Assembly (NCBI RefSeq): GCF_023074175.1
Contig: NZ_JADPKS010000167.1
Coordinates: 1-62,913, forward strand
DNA length: 62,913 nucleotides
Direction of reading: 5' to 3'
From: Bradyrhizobium sp. 139
GTDB lineage: Bacteria > Pseudomonadota > Alphaproteobacteria > Rhizobiales > Xanthobacteraceae
The notes below the pieces were generated by a model that was not told the origin of the DNA, did no database searches, and saw only the letters and a program-made list of their open reading frames with translations. Below are positions 46,805-54,985 of this stretch, piece after piece; within the stretch, counting starts at the first letter, position 1, and every line of letters begins with the position of its first letter. The position numbers were made by a program, and so were the translations under genes.

Positions 46805-47461
46805 ATGGACCAGGTGGTGAGCGATGACGCGCGCGAGAACGAGCGACGGAAAGAAATTGCTTCGGCGTTGAACAGCGGCGTCATCCTGGTCGATGCCGAT
46901 GGCCAAATCGTTTGGATGGATGACAAAACACGCCGCAGCGTGAACGGCGAACTGCAGAATCTGGTCTTGCCGCTTCAAAAATCTGACTCGATCGCGATCG
47001 ACTGTTTCCTGGAGGCTACCCATTTGACGATTAATGGCCAGTCGTCCGTCGTATGCGTGATCCAGGAAACCAAGGAAGCCAATCGCGACTTGTTGGCGGC
47101 TTTCGAATCGGTTCTGGCCGATACCTCATCGTTTACGCGCAATGTCATTGAAAAGCTCAGAGGTCTCCGCCAGACGGCTCAAAGAACGATACAGTCTCAA
47201 GACCTGGAATTTCTCAGCGAGCGAGAGCGCGAAGTCCTTGCCCTGATATGCCAAGGAAAAAGCGATATCGAGATGAGCGGGCATCTGAAACTGTCGGAAA
47301 ACACCGTACGAAATCACATCGCATCGCTCTATCGGAAAATCGGCGTCAACCGTCGTAGCGCAGCGATCATATGGGCGCGTGAGCGCGGCATCACGGCCGA
47401 TGCACTGGGTGGCAAACGACGCACCCGCCCTCCGCTCGGTTTCCGGGAACAGGAAAGATGA
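46805..47461 (+). CDS. PAS-LuxR transcriptional regulator
   Basis: The 218-residue protein has an N-terminal PAS-like fold (ALNSGVILVDADGQIVWMDD, about 20-95), a helical linker, and a LuxR/GerE helix-turn-helix (about 135-195, LSEREREVLALICQGKSD and LSENTVRNHIASLYRKIG). It has no receiver domain, so it is not a classic response regulator; the PAS domain could sense a ligand or partner. The start follows AGGGGA. It is the first gene of the Kai block, with kaiB about 170 bp on, and may be its regulator or output. Confidence 0.85.
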   Translation: MDQVVSDDARENERRKEIASALNSGVILVDADGQIVWMDDKTRRSVNGELQNLVLPLQKSDSIAIDCFLEATHLTINGQSSVVCVIQETKEANRDLLAAFESVLADTSSFTRNVIEKLRGLRQTAQRTIQSQDLEFLSEREREVLALICQGKSDIEMSGHLKLSENTVRNHIASLYRKIGVNRRSAAIIWARERGITADALGGKRRTRPPLGFREQER

Positions 47462-47630
47462 TGCGTTACTAAGAGCTTGGTATTTTCCGCTCTCTTGCGC
47501 AGCAATGGAGCCTGTTGTTTCCTGCACCACTCATCGCGTCATTTAGATGAGGCTTTCCGTCCCCCGAACCGCCGCGGGGGACGGTGCGCTCCGCAGCGCC
47601 GCGCGACGGTCCATCATAAGGCGAAGCCCC

Positions 47631-47915
47631 GTGGCCGAACTCGTGCTCCGACTGTACATCGCCGGGAAATCGGCCAGCTCTCGGCGGGCAGAACAAAATC
47701 TTCTTAGTCTGAGAGCCTCGCTCGGCGAATCGTGGAGCGTTGAGACCATCGATGTGCTGCGCCAGCCGGAGCTTGCCGAGCAGGCCGGAGTAATCGCCAC
47801 CCCGACGCTTTCCTTTGAACAATCCGGACGGCCACGGCGGATAATTGGCGATCTCAGCGACAAGAAACGGATCCTTGGATTTCTCGGAATCGAGGCAGAA
47901 GGAAACAGTCCATGA
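47631..47915 (+). CDS. kaiB: KaiB family clock protein
   Basis: The 94-residue thioredoxin-like KaiB has LRLYIAGKSASSRRAEQNL at the start, GVIATPTLSFE in the middle with the cis-Pro region, and RRIIGDLSDKKRILGFLGI at the end. In cyanobacteria KaiB binds the KaiC CI ring after switching fold. The GTG at 47631 is chosen because AAGGCG lies about seven bases before it and the fold begins here; an in-frame ATG at 47547 would add 28 basic residues. Its stop overlaps the kaiC start (ATGA), so translation is coupled. Confidence 0.9.
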   Translation: MAELVLRLYIAGKSASSRRAEQNLLSLRASLGESWSVETIDVLRQPELAEQAGVIATPTLSFEQSGRPRRIIGDLSDKKRILGFLGIEAEGNSP

Positions 47916-49381
47916 CTGCACAGGATGACGTCGACGTAACCGGCGTCTTGGAGAGAGTAAAAACCGGGGTCGAGGCGTTCGATGAACTCGTTATGGGTGG
48001 GCTGCCACGGGCGCGAACCACCGTGGTCAGCGGCACACCTGGAAGCGGGAAGACCGTATTCGCGACGCAGTTTCTCGCCCACGGCATTACGACGTTCAAC
48101 GAAAATGGGGTGCTCGTGACCTTCGAGGAGCCTCCGGCGGATATCGAAGCCAATATGCGCGGTTTCGGCTGGGATCTTCCAAAGTGGCGCAGGAACGGTC
48201 GACTGGCTTTCGTCGATGCAAGTCCTCCCGCCAGCGAGGAACTGGTAATCGGCGATTTCGATCTCGCCGGTCTGCTGTCGCGGATCCAGCATGCCGTAAA
48301 GAACGTCGATGCCAAGCGAGTGGTTCTGGATTCGCTAACCCAATTGTTCGATCACTTCATTGGTGATCCAAAGATCCTGCGCCGGGAGCTGTTCCATATC
48401 AGCACCGCCCTCAAGAAAGCAGGTCTCACGGTCCTCATGACTGCCGAGCGCAATAGCGAGTATGGCGAGATTACACGCCACAGGCTCGAAGAGTTCGTCG
48501 CCGACAATGTCGTGATCCTGCGCAACGTCCTTCATCGCGAGAAACGCCGCCGCACCATAGAAGTGCTGAAGATGCGCGGTAGCCATCACGCTGAAGGCGA
48601 GGCACCATTTACCTTGCTTGCCAGTCAGGGCGTGGTCGCCGTCCCGTTATCTTCGCTTCGGCTCGAACAGCAGTCGAGCACGGTGCGGGTGACGAGCGGC
48701 AATCCCGCGATCGACGAGATGTGTGGCGGTGGCCTCTTCCGCGACAGCGTAACGCTGGTTAGCGGAGCCACCGGCACCGGCAAGACCCTGCTGGTGACGA
48801 ATTTTCTCGCCGGCGGGGTAGCGGCCGGAGAAAGAGCTATCCTGTTTGGCTATGAGGAAAGCAAGGGGCAACTCTTTCGGAATGCCGGCGGCTGGGGCTC
48901 CGATTTCGCGCAGATGGAAGCCGAAGGGAAGCTCAAGATCATCTGTCTCTATCCAGAAGCTCAAGGGCTGCCCGATCATCTCCTGACGATTCAGGGCTTG
49001 GTTGATGAATTCAAGCCGAACCGAATTGCAGTCGACAGCCTGTCCGCGTTGGAGCGAATCGCGCCGGATGCCGGTTTCCGAGAGTTCTTGATAAGTTTGA
49101 CATCCTTTATCAAGAAACGCGAAATTGCCGGACTGTGCACCGCAACCAGCAAGTCGCTCGTTGGCGGCGAGAGCGTCAGTGAACAGCACATCTCCACTCT
49201 CACCGATTCGATCATTCTGCTGCGGTATATCCAGGAGCAGGAGACAATGCACCGTGGTCTTATGGTGCTGAAAATGCGCGGCAGCGAGCATGCCAAGGAG
49301 ATTCGACGGTTCACGATCGACGGCGCCGGCATGCACCTCGGCGATCCCTTCAAGGGGGCGCCGAATGTTTTCAAACCATAA
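47912..49381 (+). CDS. kaiC: KaiC family clock ATPase/autokinase
   Basis: The 489-residue protein has two RecA-like domains. CI has Walker A GTPGSGKT (41-48) and catalytic Glu pair E72-E73. CII has GATGTGKT (285-292), E315-E316 and a candidate autophosphorylation pair Ser428-Thr429 in EQHISTLTDS, matching S431/T432 of Synechococcus KaiC. It is about 30 residues shorter than cyanobacterial KaiC (519), mostly at the C-terminal tail that KaiA binds, and no kaiA is seen. It should hydrolyse ATP and autophosphorylate. It sits between kaiB (4-bp overlap) and a histidine kinase gene. Confidence 0.95.
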   Translation: MTAQDDVDVTGVLERVKTGVEAFDELVMGGLPRARTTVVSGTPGSGKTVFATQFLAHGITTFNENGVLVTFEEPPADIEANMRGFGWDLPKWRRNGRLAFVDASPPASEELVIGDFDLAGLLSRIQHAVKNVDAKRVVLDSLTQLFDHFIGDPKILRRELFHISTALKKAGLTVLMTAERNSEYGEITRHRLEEFVADNVVILRNVLHREKRRRTIEVLKMRGSHHAEGEAPFTLLASQGVVAVPLSSLRLEQQSSTVRVTSGNPAIDEMCGGGLFRDSVTLVSGATGTGKTLLVTNFLAGGVAAGERAILFGYEESKGQLFRNAGGWGSDFAQMEAEGKLKIICLYPEAQGLPDHLLTIQGLVDEFKPNRIAVDSLSALERIAPDAGFREFLISLTSFIKKREIAGLCTATSKSLVGGESVSEQHISTLTDSIILLRYIQEQETMHRGLMVLKMRGSEHAKEIRRFTIDGAGMHLGDPFKGAPNVFKP

Positions 49382-51329
49382 GGAGCTTGATCGGGCGGGG
49401 AGAGGCACCGCTAGTCGCATTGAAATCGGCACAAGTATGACGGGTCCCAACATCGATCATGCAGAGATCAGATTTCTCATCGAGAAAAACGCCGATGGGA
49501 TCATCGTCGTTGACGAAATGGGTGTTGTACTTTTCGCCAATCCCGCCGCAGAGCAGATCTTCGGTAGGTCCTCGGCGTCATTGACCGGTTCTCCAATTGG
49601 AATTCCATTTGTCGCCGGTGACATGACAGAAATCGCTATTCACAGGCCGGGCGGCGATCAAATTGATGCTGAAATTCGAGTCGTCGAGACGATCTGGGAC
49701 CATCGGCCAGCACGGCTCGCGACCATCAGGGATATTTCGGCGCGGAGGGCCATCGAGGAGCGGCTTCGGCATACAGCGAAAATGGAGGCGGTCGGCCGTC
49801 TGACGGCGGGTATTGCGCATGATTTCAATAACCATTTGACGGTCGTACTCGGCAATCTGGAAAGCGCCCGACGGCGCTTCGCAAATGTGGATCCCGCGCT
49901 GACGCGCGCGCTCGAAAATGCCACCCGAGGCGCACAGCAAGCTGCCGTGCTGACCGAGCGCCTGCTTGCATTTGCGCGGCGAAAGCCGCTTGAGCCTCGG
50001 CTGCTGAACCCAGACGAAGTGATTTTGAGAGTCTCGGATTTGCTTCAGCGCACGCTCGGCGAGAAAATCAACATCCAGGCAAAGATCAGCCAGGATGTCT
50101 GGGGTATAGAAGCCGATCCGACTGAGTTAGAAGCAGCCATCCTAAACCTCGCGGTTAACGCGCGAGACGCGATGCCCTCGGGAGGCAACCTCATCCTCGA
50201 AACTGCCAATGTTGAGCGTGCCGGCCCCGACGACGGAGAATTTGGCAACCGACCGCACGTCCTTATTTCAGTAACCGATTCCGGGATGGGAATGACGCCA
50301 GACGTGCTCGATCACGCGTTCGAGCCGTTCTTTACGACCAAAAATGATGGGCGGGGAACAGGGTTGGGACTAAGTCAGGTTTATGGTTTTGTGAAGCAGA
50401 GCGACGGGCACGTCAGGCTTTTCAGCCAGCCGAACGTCGGGACGACGGTTAAGATTTTTTTTCCGGCCATCGCAAAACCCAACCTGGCCTCGCCTGGTAT
50501 TGGTCTGGCGGTCACTCAGCAGCAAACGCTCGCAGAAAATCAGCTGCAAATTCGAGTTGCCCGTTCGGGTGAGACAATTCTCGTGGTTGAAGACGAGGAG
50601 GACGTGCGCAACTACACCGTCAGCAGCTTGCTGGAGTTAGGCTACCTCGTGTACGAAGCTGCCGACGCGGAAACCGCGCTAAATATCCTTCAAACGAAGC
50701 CTGAGATAGCGCTTCTGTTCACCGATCTGGGCCTGCCGGGTGAAATTGACGGCAAGACTCTAGCTGATCGCGCCCAATCAAGCCGACCTTCACTGAAGGT
50801 TTTGATTACAACGGCCTATGCGGGACAATCCCTCATTCATGAAGGACGTCTTGATCCCGGCATCGAGCTGATCAAGAAACCCTTTTCGTTTGGGGCGCTT
50901 GCCGCGCGAATCCGCGAACTTCTGGACGGCGACGTCGGCCAGAAGGAGACCGGTTCACGTATTCTCGTCGTGGAAGACGAATTCCTGTTGAGTGCGTTTG
51001 TCGCAGATGTGTTGGCGGAGTGGGGATTGACGGCGGAGGTCGCCGGAAGCTTCAAGGAAGGGCTGACCAAAGTTCAAAATTCCGGGGACAGTTTGGCCGG
51101 CGCAATCGTCGATCTTGGCCTGCCCGACAGGTCCGGTGGTGAATTGGTTACGGAGATTCGATCGTTGTATCCAGACATACCGATCGTCTTGGCGACTGGT
51201 TATGCCAATGACGACGTGCGCGAACAATTTGCAGCCCTGGAGCGTTTACAGATACTCACAAAACCATTCAATCCGCATGAACTGGCAACGGCGCTCAATA
51301 GGATCGGTGTCGATGTGACCGGCCATTGA
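49365..51329 (+). CDS. Soluble PAS hybrid histidine kinase with two receiver domains
   Basis: The protein has 654 residues from the ATG at 49365, which overlaps the kaiC end by 17 bp; a start at 49437 is possible. Domains in order: PAS (about 35-125), HisKA with phospho-acceptor His152 in GIAHDFNNHL, HATPase (about 255-365, DSGMGMTPDVL, GRGTGLGLSQVYGF), receiver 1 with Asp454 in LLFTDLGLPG and receiver 2 with Asp583 in AIVDLGLPDRSG. No membrane segment. It is probably the signalling partner of KaiB/KaiC, by position and by analogy with Kai-linked kinases. No response regulator with a DNA-binding domain is in the block. Confidence 0.9.
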   Translation: MFSNHKELDRAGRGTASRIEIGTSMTGPNIDHAEIRFLIEKNADGIIVVDEMGVVLFANPAAEQIFGRSSASLTGSPIGIPFVAGDMTEIAIHRPGGDQIDAEIRVVETIWDHRPARLATIRDISARRAIEERLRHTAKMEAVGRLTAGIAHDFNNHLTVVLGNLESARRRFANVDPALTRALENATRGAQQAAVLTERLLAFARRKPLEPRLLNPDEVILRVSDLLQRTLGEKINIQAKISQDVWGIEADPTELEAAILNLAVNARDAMPSGGNLILETANVERAGPDDGEFGNRPHVLISVTDSGMGMTPDVLDHAFEPFFTTKNDGRGTGLGLSQVYGFVKQSDGHVRLFSQPNVGTTVKIFFPAIAKPNLASPGIGLAVTQQQTLAENQLQIRVARSGETILVVEDEEDVRNYTVSSLLELGYLVYEAADAETALNILQTKPEIALLFTDLGLPGEIDGKTLADRAQSSRPSLKVLITTAYAGQSLIHEGRLDPGIELIKKPFSFGALAARIRELLDGDVGQKETGSRILVVEDEFLLSAFVADVLAEWGLTAEVAGSFKEGLTKVQNSGDSLAGAIVDLGLPDRSGGELVTEIRSLYPDIPIVLATGYANDDVREQFAALERLQILTKPFNPHELATALNRIGVDVTGH

Positions 51330-51446
51330 CGAAGCCAGGGCATCAATTATCCCGCGGATCTTCAAGCTGCCACCGAATACCGAGCGTTGAGCGGTAGCGA
51401 CGGCGTCGCGCCGCCGCCCGCCCACTTCACATGGCGCAATTCCCCG

Positions 51447-52613
51447 CTACTTCCTCTCCGGCCCCGCCTGCGCCCGCACTTTCTCCGCATCCCACGCCTG
51501 GAATTGCTTGAACAGCGTTTCCTTGTCCGCATCGGGCACCTTCGCGGCCGTGGAGCTCTGCTTCAGAAACGCCTCGAAGCGCTGCCGCGTCACCGGCTCG
51601 ACGCCGTGACGGTCGAGCCATTGCTGCGCCACCGGCAATCTATTCCAGCCCGTCAGGGGTGCCGCGAGCGAGACTTCCTTCCACTTGGGATGGAAAGGCG
51701 GGTTCTGCAGCGTCGGGAATTTCGTGAAGAACGCGTCCACGAACAACGCAAGCTTGCGGTAGCGCTCGGTGTTGGGCGCCCAGTTATAGGCCGCGAGCAC
51801 CGCCGGCACAGCGATGGTGTCCACGCTCTCGCCCTCCTTGATCAGGTTCGGATAGTCCTTGGCGGTCAGCGTCGCGGGCAGATAATCGCTCTGCAGCGGC
51901 TTTGCATAATCCACTTGCGCGAGATGGAAGCGACCGTCATTGCCGAAGCTCGAGACCGACTTGTACGGTTTGCCGCCGACCACGATGACGGCGTCGATCT
52001 CGCCGGCCTTCAGCTTCTCCATTGCGATCCGCTGCTCGACATAGACGAATTTCGCCTTGATCCCGAGCCGCTCGAACACGGTGAGCGCGGTGACGAAGGT
52101 GCCGCCGTTAGGCAAGTCGACGCTTACCGTCTTGCCTTCGAGATCCTTCAGGGTCGCGACCGCTTTCGGCGCGATCACCTGCATCTCCTCGTTGTAAAGC
52201 TTCGTCACATAGGTGAACTGTCGCTTGATGTCCTTGGCGAAGCCCTTGCGTTCGAGGTAGTCGAGCGTGTCGGCCCGCACGACGCCGAGATCGACGCCTT
52301 GAAGGAACAGGATGTCGGCGACGCTCTGCACCGAGCCCCGGCCGACCACCGGCAGCACACGAATCTTATTGCCGTCGTCGAGTACGGAGGCCAAGTCGGC
52401 GCCGAATTGCACATAGGTGCCGCCGATCGTGCCGGTGATCACCGTGACGGTGTTGGCGTTCAGCGCCTGCTTGGTCGAGGTCGAGCCGAACTGGAAGACG
52501 GCCTTCAGGCTGTCCGAGACTTTGGCCGGATCATATTCGGTCTGCTCGGCGCGTGCCGCGAAGGCACAGATCGTCATGATGGCGGCAACCGCCATTCCCA
52601 AAGCGTTACGCAT
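51447..52613 (-). CDS. TAXI-family TRAP transporter solute-binding protein
   Basis: This 388-residue periplasmic binding protein has signal peptide MRNALGMAVAAIMTICAFAARA. The TAXI fold is shown by TVTVITGTIGGTYVQFGADL and the paired ligand segments (GVDLGVVRADTLDYL; GKTVSVDLPNGGTFVTAL). No TRAP membrane subunit gene is near, so its transport partner is elsewhere or absent. It starts 19 bp after the Sel1-like gene and is probably co-transcribed with it. Its 3' end is the source or twin of the fragment at 46467-46610. Confidence 0.92.
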   Translation of the reverse strand: MRNALGMAVAAIMTICAFAARAEQTEYDPAKVSDSLKAVFQFGSTSTKQALNANTVTVITGTIGGTYVQFGADLASVLDDGNKIRVLPVVGRGSVQSVADILFLQGVDLGVVRADTLDYLERKGFAKDIKRQFTYVTKLYNEEMQVIAPKAVATLKDLEGKTVSVDLPNGGTFVTALTVFERLGIKAKFVYVEQRIAMEKLKAGEIDAVIVVGGKPYKSVSSFGNDGRFHLAQVDYAKPLQSDYLPATLTAKDYPNLIKEGESVDTIAVPAVLAAYNWAPNTERYRKLALFVDAFFTKFPTLQNPPFHPKWKEVSLAAPLTGWNRLPVAQQWLDRHGVEPVTRQRFEAFLKQSSTAAKVPDADKETLFKQFQAWDAEKVRAQAGPERK

Positions 52614-52631
52614 GATGTCCCCTAAAGAGTT

Positions 52632-53474
52632 CTAGTTCTGAAGTTGGGCGAGGCGCTGCCGCGCCTCCGCCGATCCGAGTGCCGCGGCCTTTTGGTACCA
52701 GTCGCGCGCGGCGGTCGCGTCAGCGGCGATGCGCCGTGCGTCGCTGGTGCCCAGCACGGCCGGGTCATAGGTCTGCGCCAGCAGAAACGCGGCCGTTACA
52801 TCCTGGGCATTGGCCGCGCGTTCGAGCAGCAGGCGCGTCGCAACGATATCGCCGACCGCCAACAGGCTCTTCGCGCGCGCCATCAGCCCGGCCAGCGTGT
52901 CGGCATCGAGCGTCTTGGCGGGCGGCGGGGGCGTAGGCGGCGGGACGTCGGGCGCAGGCGCCTGAGCTAGTAACGCGGTCTGATAGGCGGTCGCGATTGC
53001 TTCGCGGCTCGGCGTTGACGGGGCAGGGAGATCCTGCGCGTCCGCGCTCGCCAGCCTTGTGTCGGTCGCGCGCGCCGGATCATCGCGCGGGGTCTGCGGT
53101 ATGGCCGGCGCGTAAGCCGACGCCATCGCCTGGTCCAGCGCGACGCCCGCCGAGCCACCGGCACCGGCGGCGAAGATGCTGCGAAGGTCGGACTGAAACA
53201 GCACGGCCAGAATTGCCAGGGTGGATGCCGCGAGAACGGCCGCGACAACGCGCGGGACAATTCTGGCTCGGGGACGCGACCCCAGCGCCGTATATTCGCG
53301 TGGGTTCGGCGCACCGAGCGGATCGGACAGGAATAGTGGAATTGGATCGTCCGGTGACAGATCGACCCGTGCGGCGCCCGCACGGATATAGGACGCAACG
53401 GGCGAATGTGATGCAGCTTGATCGGAATCGAACGCCCTCGATTCCTTGGACGGACGGTACGCCGTCGTCTCCAT
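52632..53474 (-). CDS. Membrane-anchored Sel1-like repeat protein
   Basis: The 280-residue protein has a cytoplasmic N-terminus, one transmembrane segment (about 75-95, RVVAAVLAASTLAILAVLF), a Pro/Ala-rich linker (about 155-195) and a C-terminal Sel1-like repeat region ending AARDWYQKAAALGSAEARQRL. Sel1 repeats bind partner proteins. It is the first gene of a two-gene unit with the TAXI protein, so it may help it in the periplasm. The ATG at 53474 is used; one 15 bp upstream is possible. Confidence 0.8.
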   Translation of the reverse strand: METTAYRPSKESRAFDSDQAASHSPVASYIRAGAARVDLSPDDPIPLFLSDPLGAPNPREYTALGSRPRARIVPRVVAAVLAASTLAILAVLFQSDLRSIFAAGAGGSAGVALDQAMASAYAPAIPQTPRDDPARATDTRLASADAQDLPAPSTPSREAIATAYQTALLAQAPAPDVPPPTPPPPAKTLDADTLAGLMARAKSLLAVGDIVATRLLLERAANAQDVTAAFLLAQTYDPAVLGTSDARRIAADATAARDWYQKAAALGSAEARQRLAQLQN

Positions 53475-53788
53475 GGTGATGCTCCCCATAATTAACGCAA
53501 CGCAGGGGCGTTCTCGGCTTCAGTCTTTTTGTTGTTGTCCAGAAGTTCCCCGCAAACTGGAGCCGGTAAATCGCAGTTTGAATCAGCCCAAAAAGCGACG
53601 GCGGTTTGCGCGAATCTGGAGATATTTGGGTTTGATTAGGGCAAGGCGGAGGAATGCACCGCAATTTTGGCGGCAATGGTTGAGAACATTTTACCAAACG
53701 ACGGTGCGGAAAAGGCCGGCGCAGCTTAGCAACGCCGGCTTTTCGCGCGATGACAGTTGTGTATATGACGATGGCGGCGCCTGCATCC
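53475..53788. other. 314-bp intergenic region between the Sel1-like and MDR genes
   Basis: No gene is supported. The left part is the likely promoter zone of the Sel1-TAXI unit, with A/T-rich patches. The right part holds the terminator of the MDR gene at 53710-53743. Confidence 0.5.
53710..53743. terminator. Intrinsic terminator after the MDR gene
   Basis: GCCGGCG (53715-53721) pairs with CGCCGGC (53733-53739), flanked by an A-run on the left and TTTT on the right. It fits a minus-strand terminator for the quinone oxidoreductase-like gene. Confidence 0.8.
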
Positions 53789-54763
53789 TTACGGATGCAA
53801 AATCACCTTGCCCATGGCTTGACGCCCCGCAAGCACCTTCAGCGCATCCGCGGTCTGCGCAAGCGGGAAGGTACGGTCGACATGCGAGGAGATTTTTCCT
53901 TCCGCCGTCCACTTCACGAGCTTCTCGAGATTGGCGCGATTCTTGGCCGGGTTGAGCCGGGTCCATGCGCCCCAGAACACGCCGCGGATGTCGCAGCCTT
54001 TCAAGAGCGCAAGGTTCAGCGGCATCTTCGGAATGTCGCCGGCGGCAAAGCCGATCACGAGGAAGCGGCCTTCCCAGGCGATCGAGCGAAGCGCCTGCTC
54101 GGCATAGGCGCCGCCCACGGGATCGAAGATGATGTCGACACCCTTGCCGCCGGTAAGTTTCCGCAAGCCTTCCTTCAGATCTTCCTTGCCGTAGTTCAGC
54201 GTCAGCTCGGCGCCATGTGCTTTCGCGAATTCGAGCTTCTCGTCCGACGAGGCACAGGCGATCACCTTCAGGCCCATCAGTTTGCCGAGCTCGCAGGCGG
54301 CTAGGCCAGTGCCTCCGGCTGCGCCCAGCACTGCGAGCGTCTCGCCCGGCTTCGGGCTCGCGCGGTCCTCCAGCGCATGCAGCGCGGTGCCGTAGATGAT
54401 GATGATGCCGGCCGCGCGGTCGTAGTCGAGATTGTCGGGGATATTCACGATCGATGCCGCGGGCAGCGCGATCTTTTCGCGCGCGCCGTTGTGGCCGCAG
54501 GACGCAACGACGCGGTCGCCGACCTTCAGATCGGTCACGCCGGGGCCGATGCTCTCGATTACGCCGGCAACTTCGGCTGCGGGCGAGAACGGGAACGGCG
54601 GCTTGATCTGGTACTTGCCCTGGATCATCAGGATGTCGAAGAAGTTCAGCGCCGCCGCCTTGATCGCGATCACCGCTTCGCCGGGACCTGCCACCGGATC
54701 CGGCAGGTCGGCAAGCACGAGATCATCGGGCTGGCAATATTGCGAGCAGAGGATGGCTTTCAT
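53789..54763 (-). CDS. NADPH:quinone oxidoreductase-like MDR protein
   Basis: A zinc-free medium-chain reductase of 324 residues. The GroES-like N-terminal domain has AALNFFDILMIQG, the NADPH motif is AVLGAAGGTGLAACELGKL, and FDPVGGAYAEQALRSI is further along. It probably reduces quinones or enones with NADPH in the cytoplasm. Starts at MKAILCSQYCQPDD. Divergent from the SDR gene across 222 bp that contain a family B repeat. Confidence 0.92.
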   Translation of the reverse strand: MKAILCSQYCQPDDLVLADLPDPVAGPGEAVIAIKAAALNFFDILMIQGKYQIKPPFPFSPAAEVAGVIESIGPGVTDLKVGDRVVASCGHNGAREKIALPAASIVNIPDNLDYDRAAGIIIIYGTALHALEDRASPKPGETLAVLGAAGGTGLAACELGKLMGLKVIACASSDEKLEFAKAHGAELTLNYGKEDLKEGLRKLTGGKGVDIIFDPVGGAYAEQALRSIAWEGRFLVIGFAAGDIPKMPLNLALLKGCDIRGVFWGAWTRLNPAKNRANLEKLVKWTAEGKISSHVDRTFPLAQTADALKVLAGRQAMGKVILHP

Positions 54764-54876
54764 GGCGGCACCTGAGACGTTTCGAGTGGAATTATAGTTT
54801 GCCTGGTTCTGCCGGATTTGAAGCGGCCCGACAATCCGGATTCTTTGTCTATTGGCGCGCGCAAGCCTATCCTTGC

Positions 54877-54955
54877 GTCATTGCGAGCGACGCGAGGCAA
54901 TTCAGACTATTTCCGCGGGACGGGTTTCGGATTGCTTCGCTTCGCTCGCAATGAC
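54877..54955. repeat. Dispersed repeat, family B
   Basis: Starts GTCATTGCGAGCGACGCGAG and ends CTTCGCTCGCAATGAC. It lies in the region divergent between the MDR and SDR genes. Confidence 0.75.
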
Positions 54956-54985
54956 AAGCGTGTGGAAACACCGAGGATTCAAACG

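Noticed and set aside
51387..52625. Plus-strand frame of 412 codons
   Set aside because: Antisense to the TAXI gene; His/Arg/Leu-rich with no recognisable fold.
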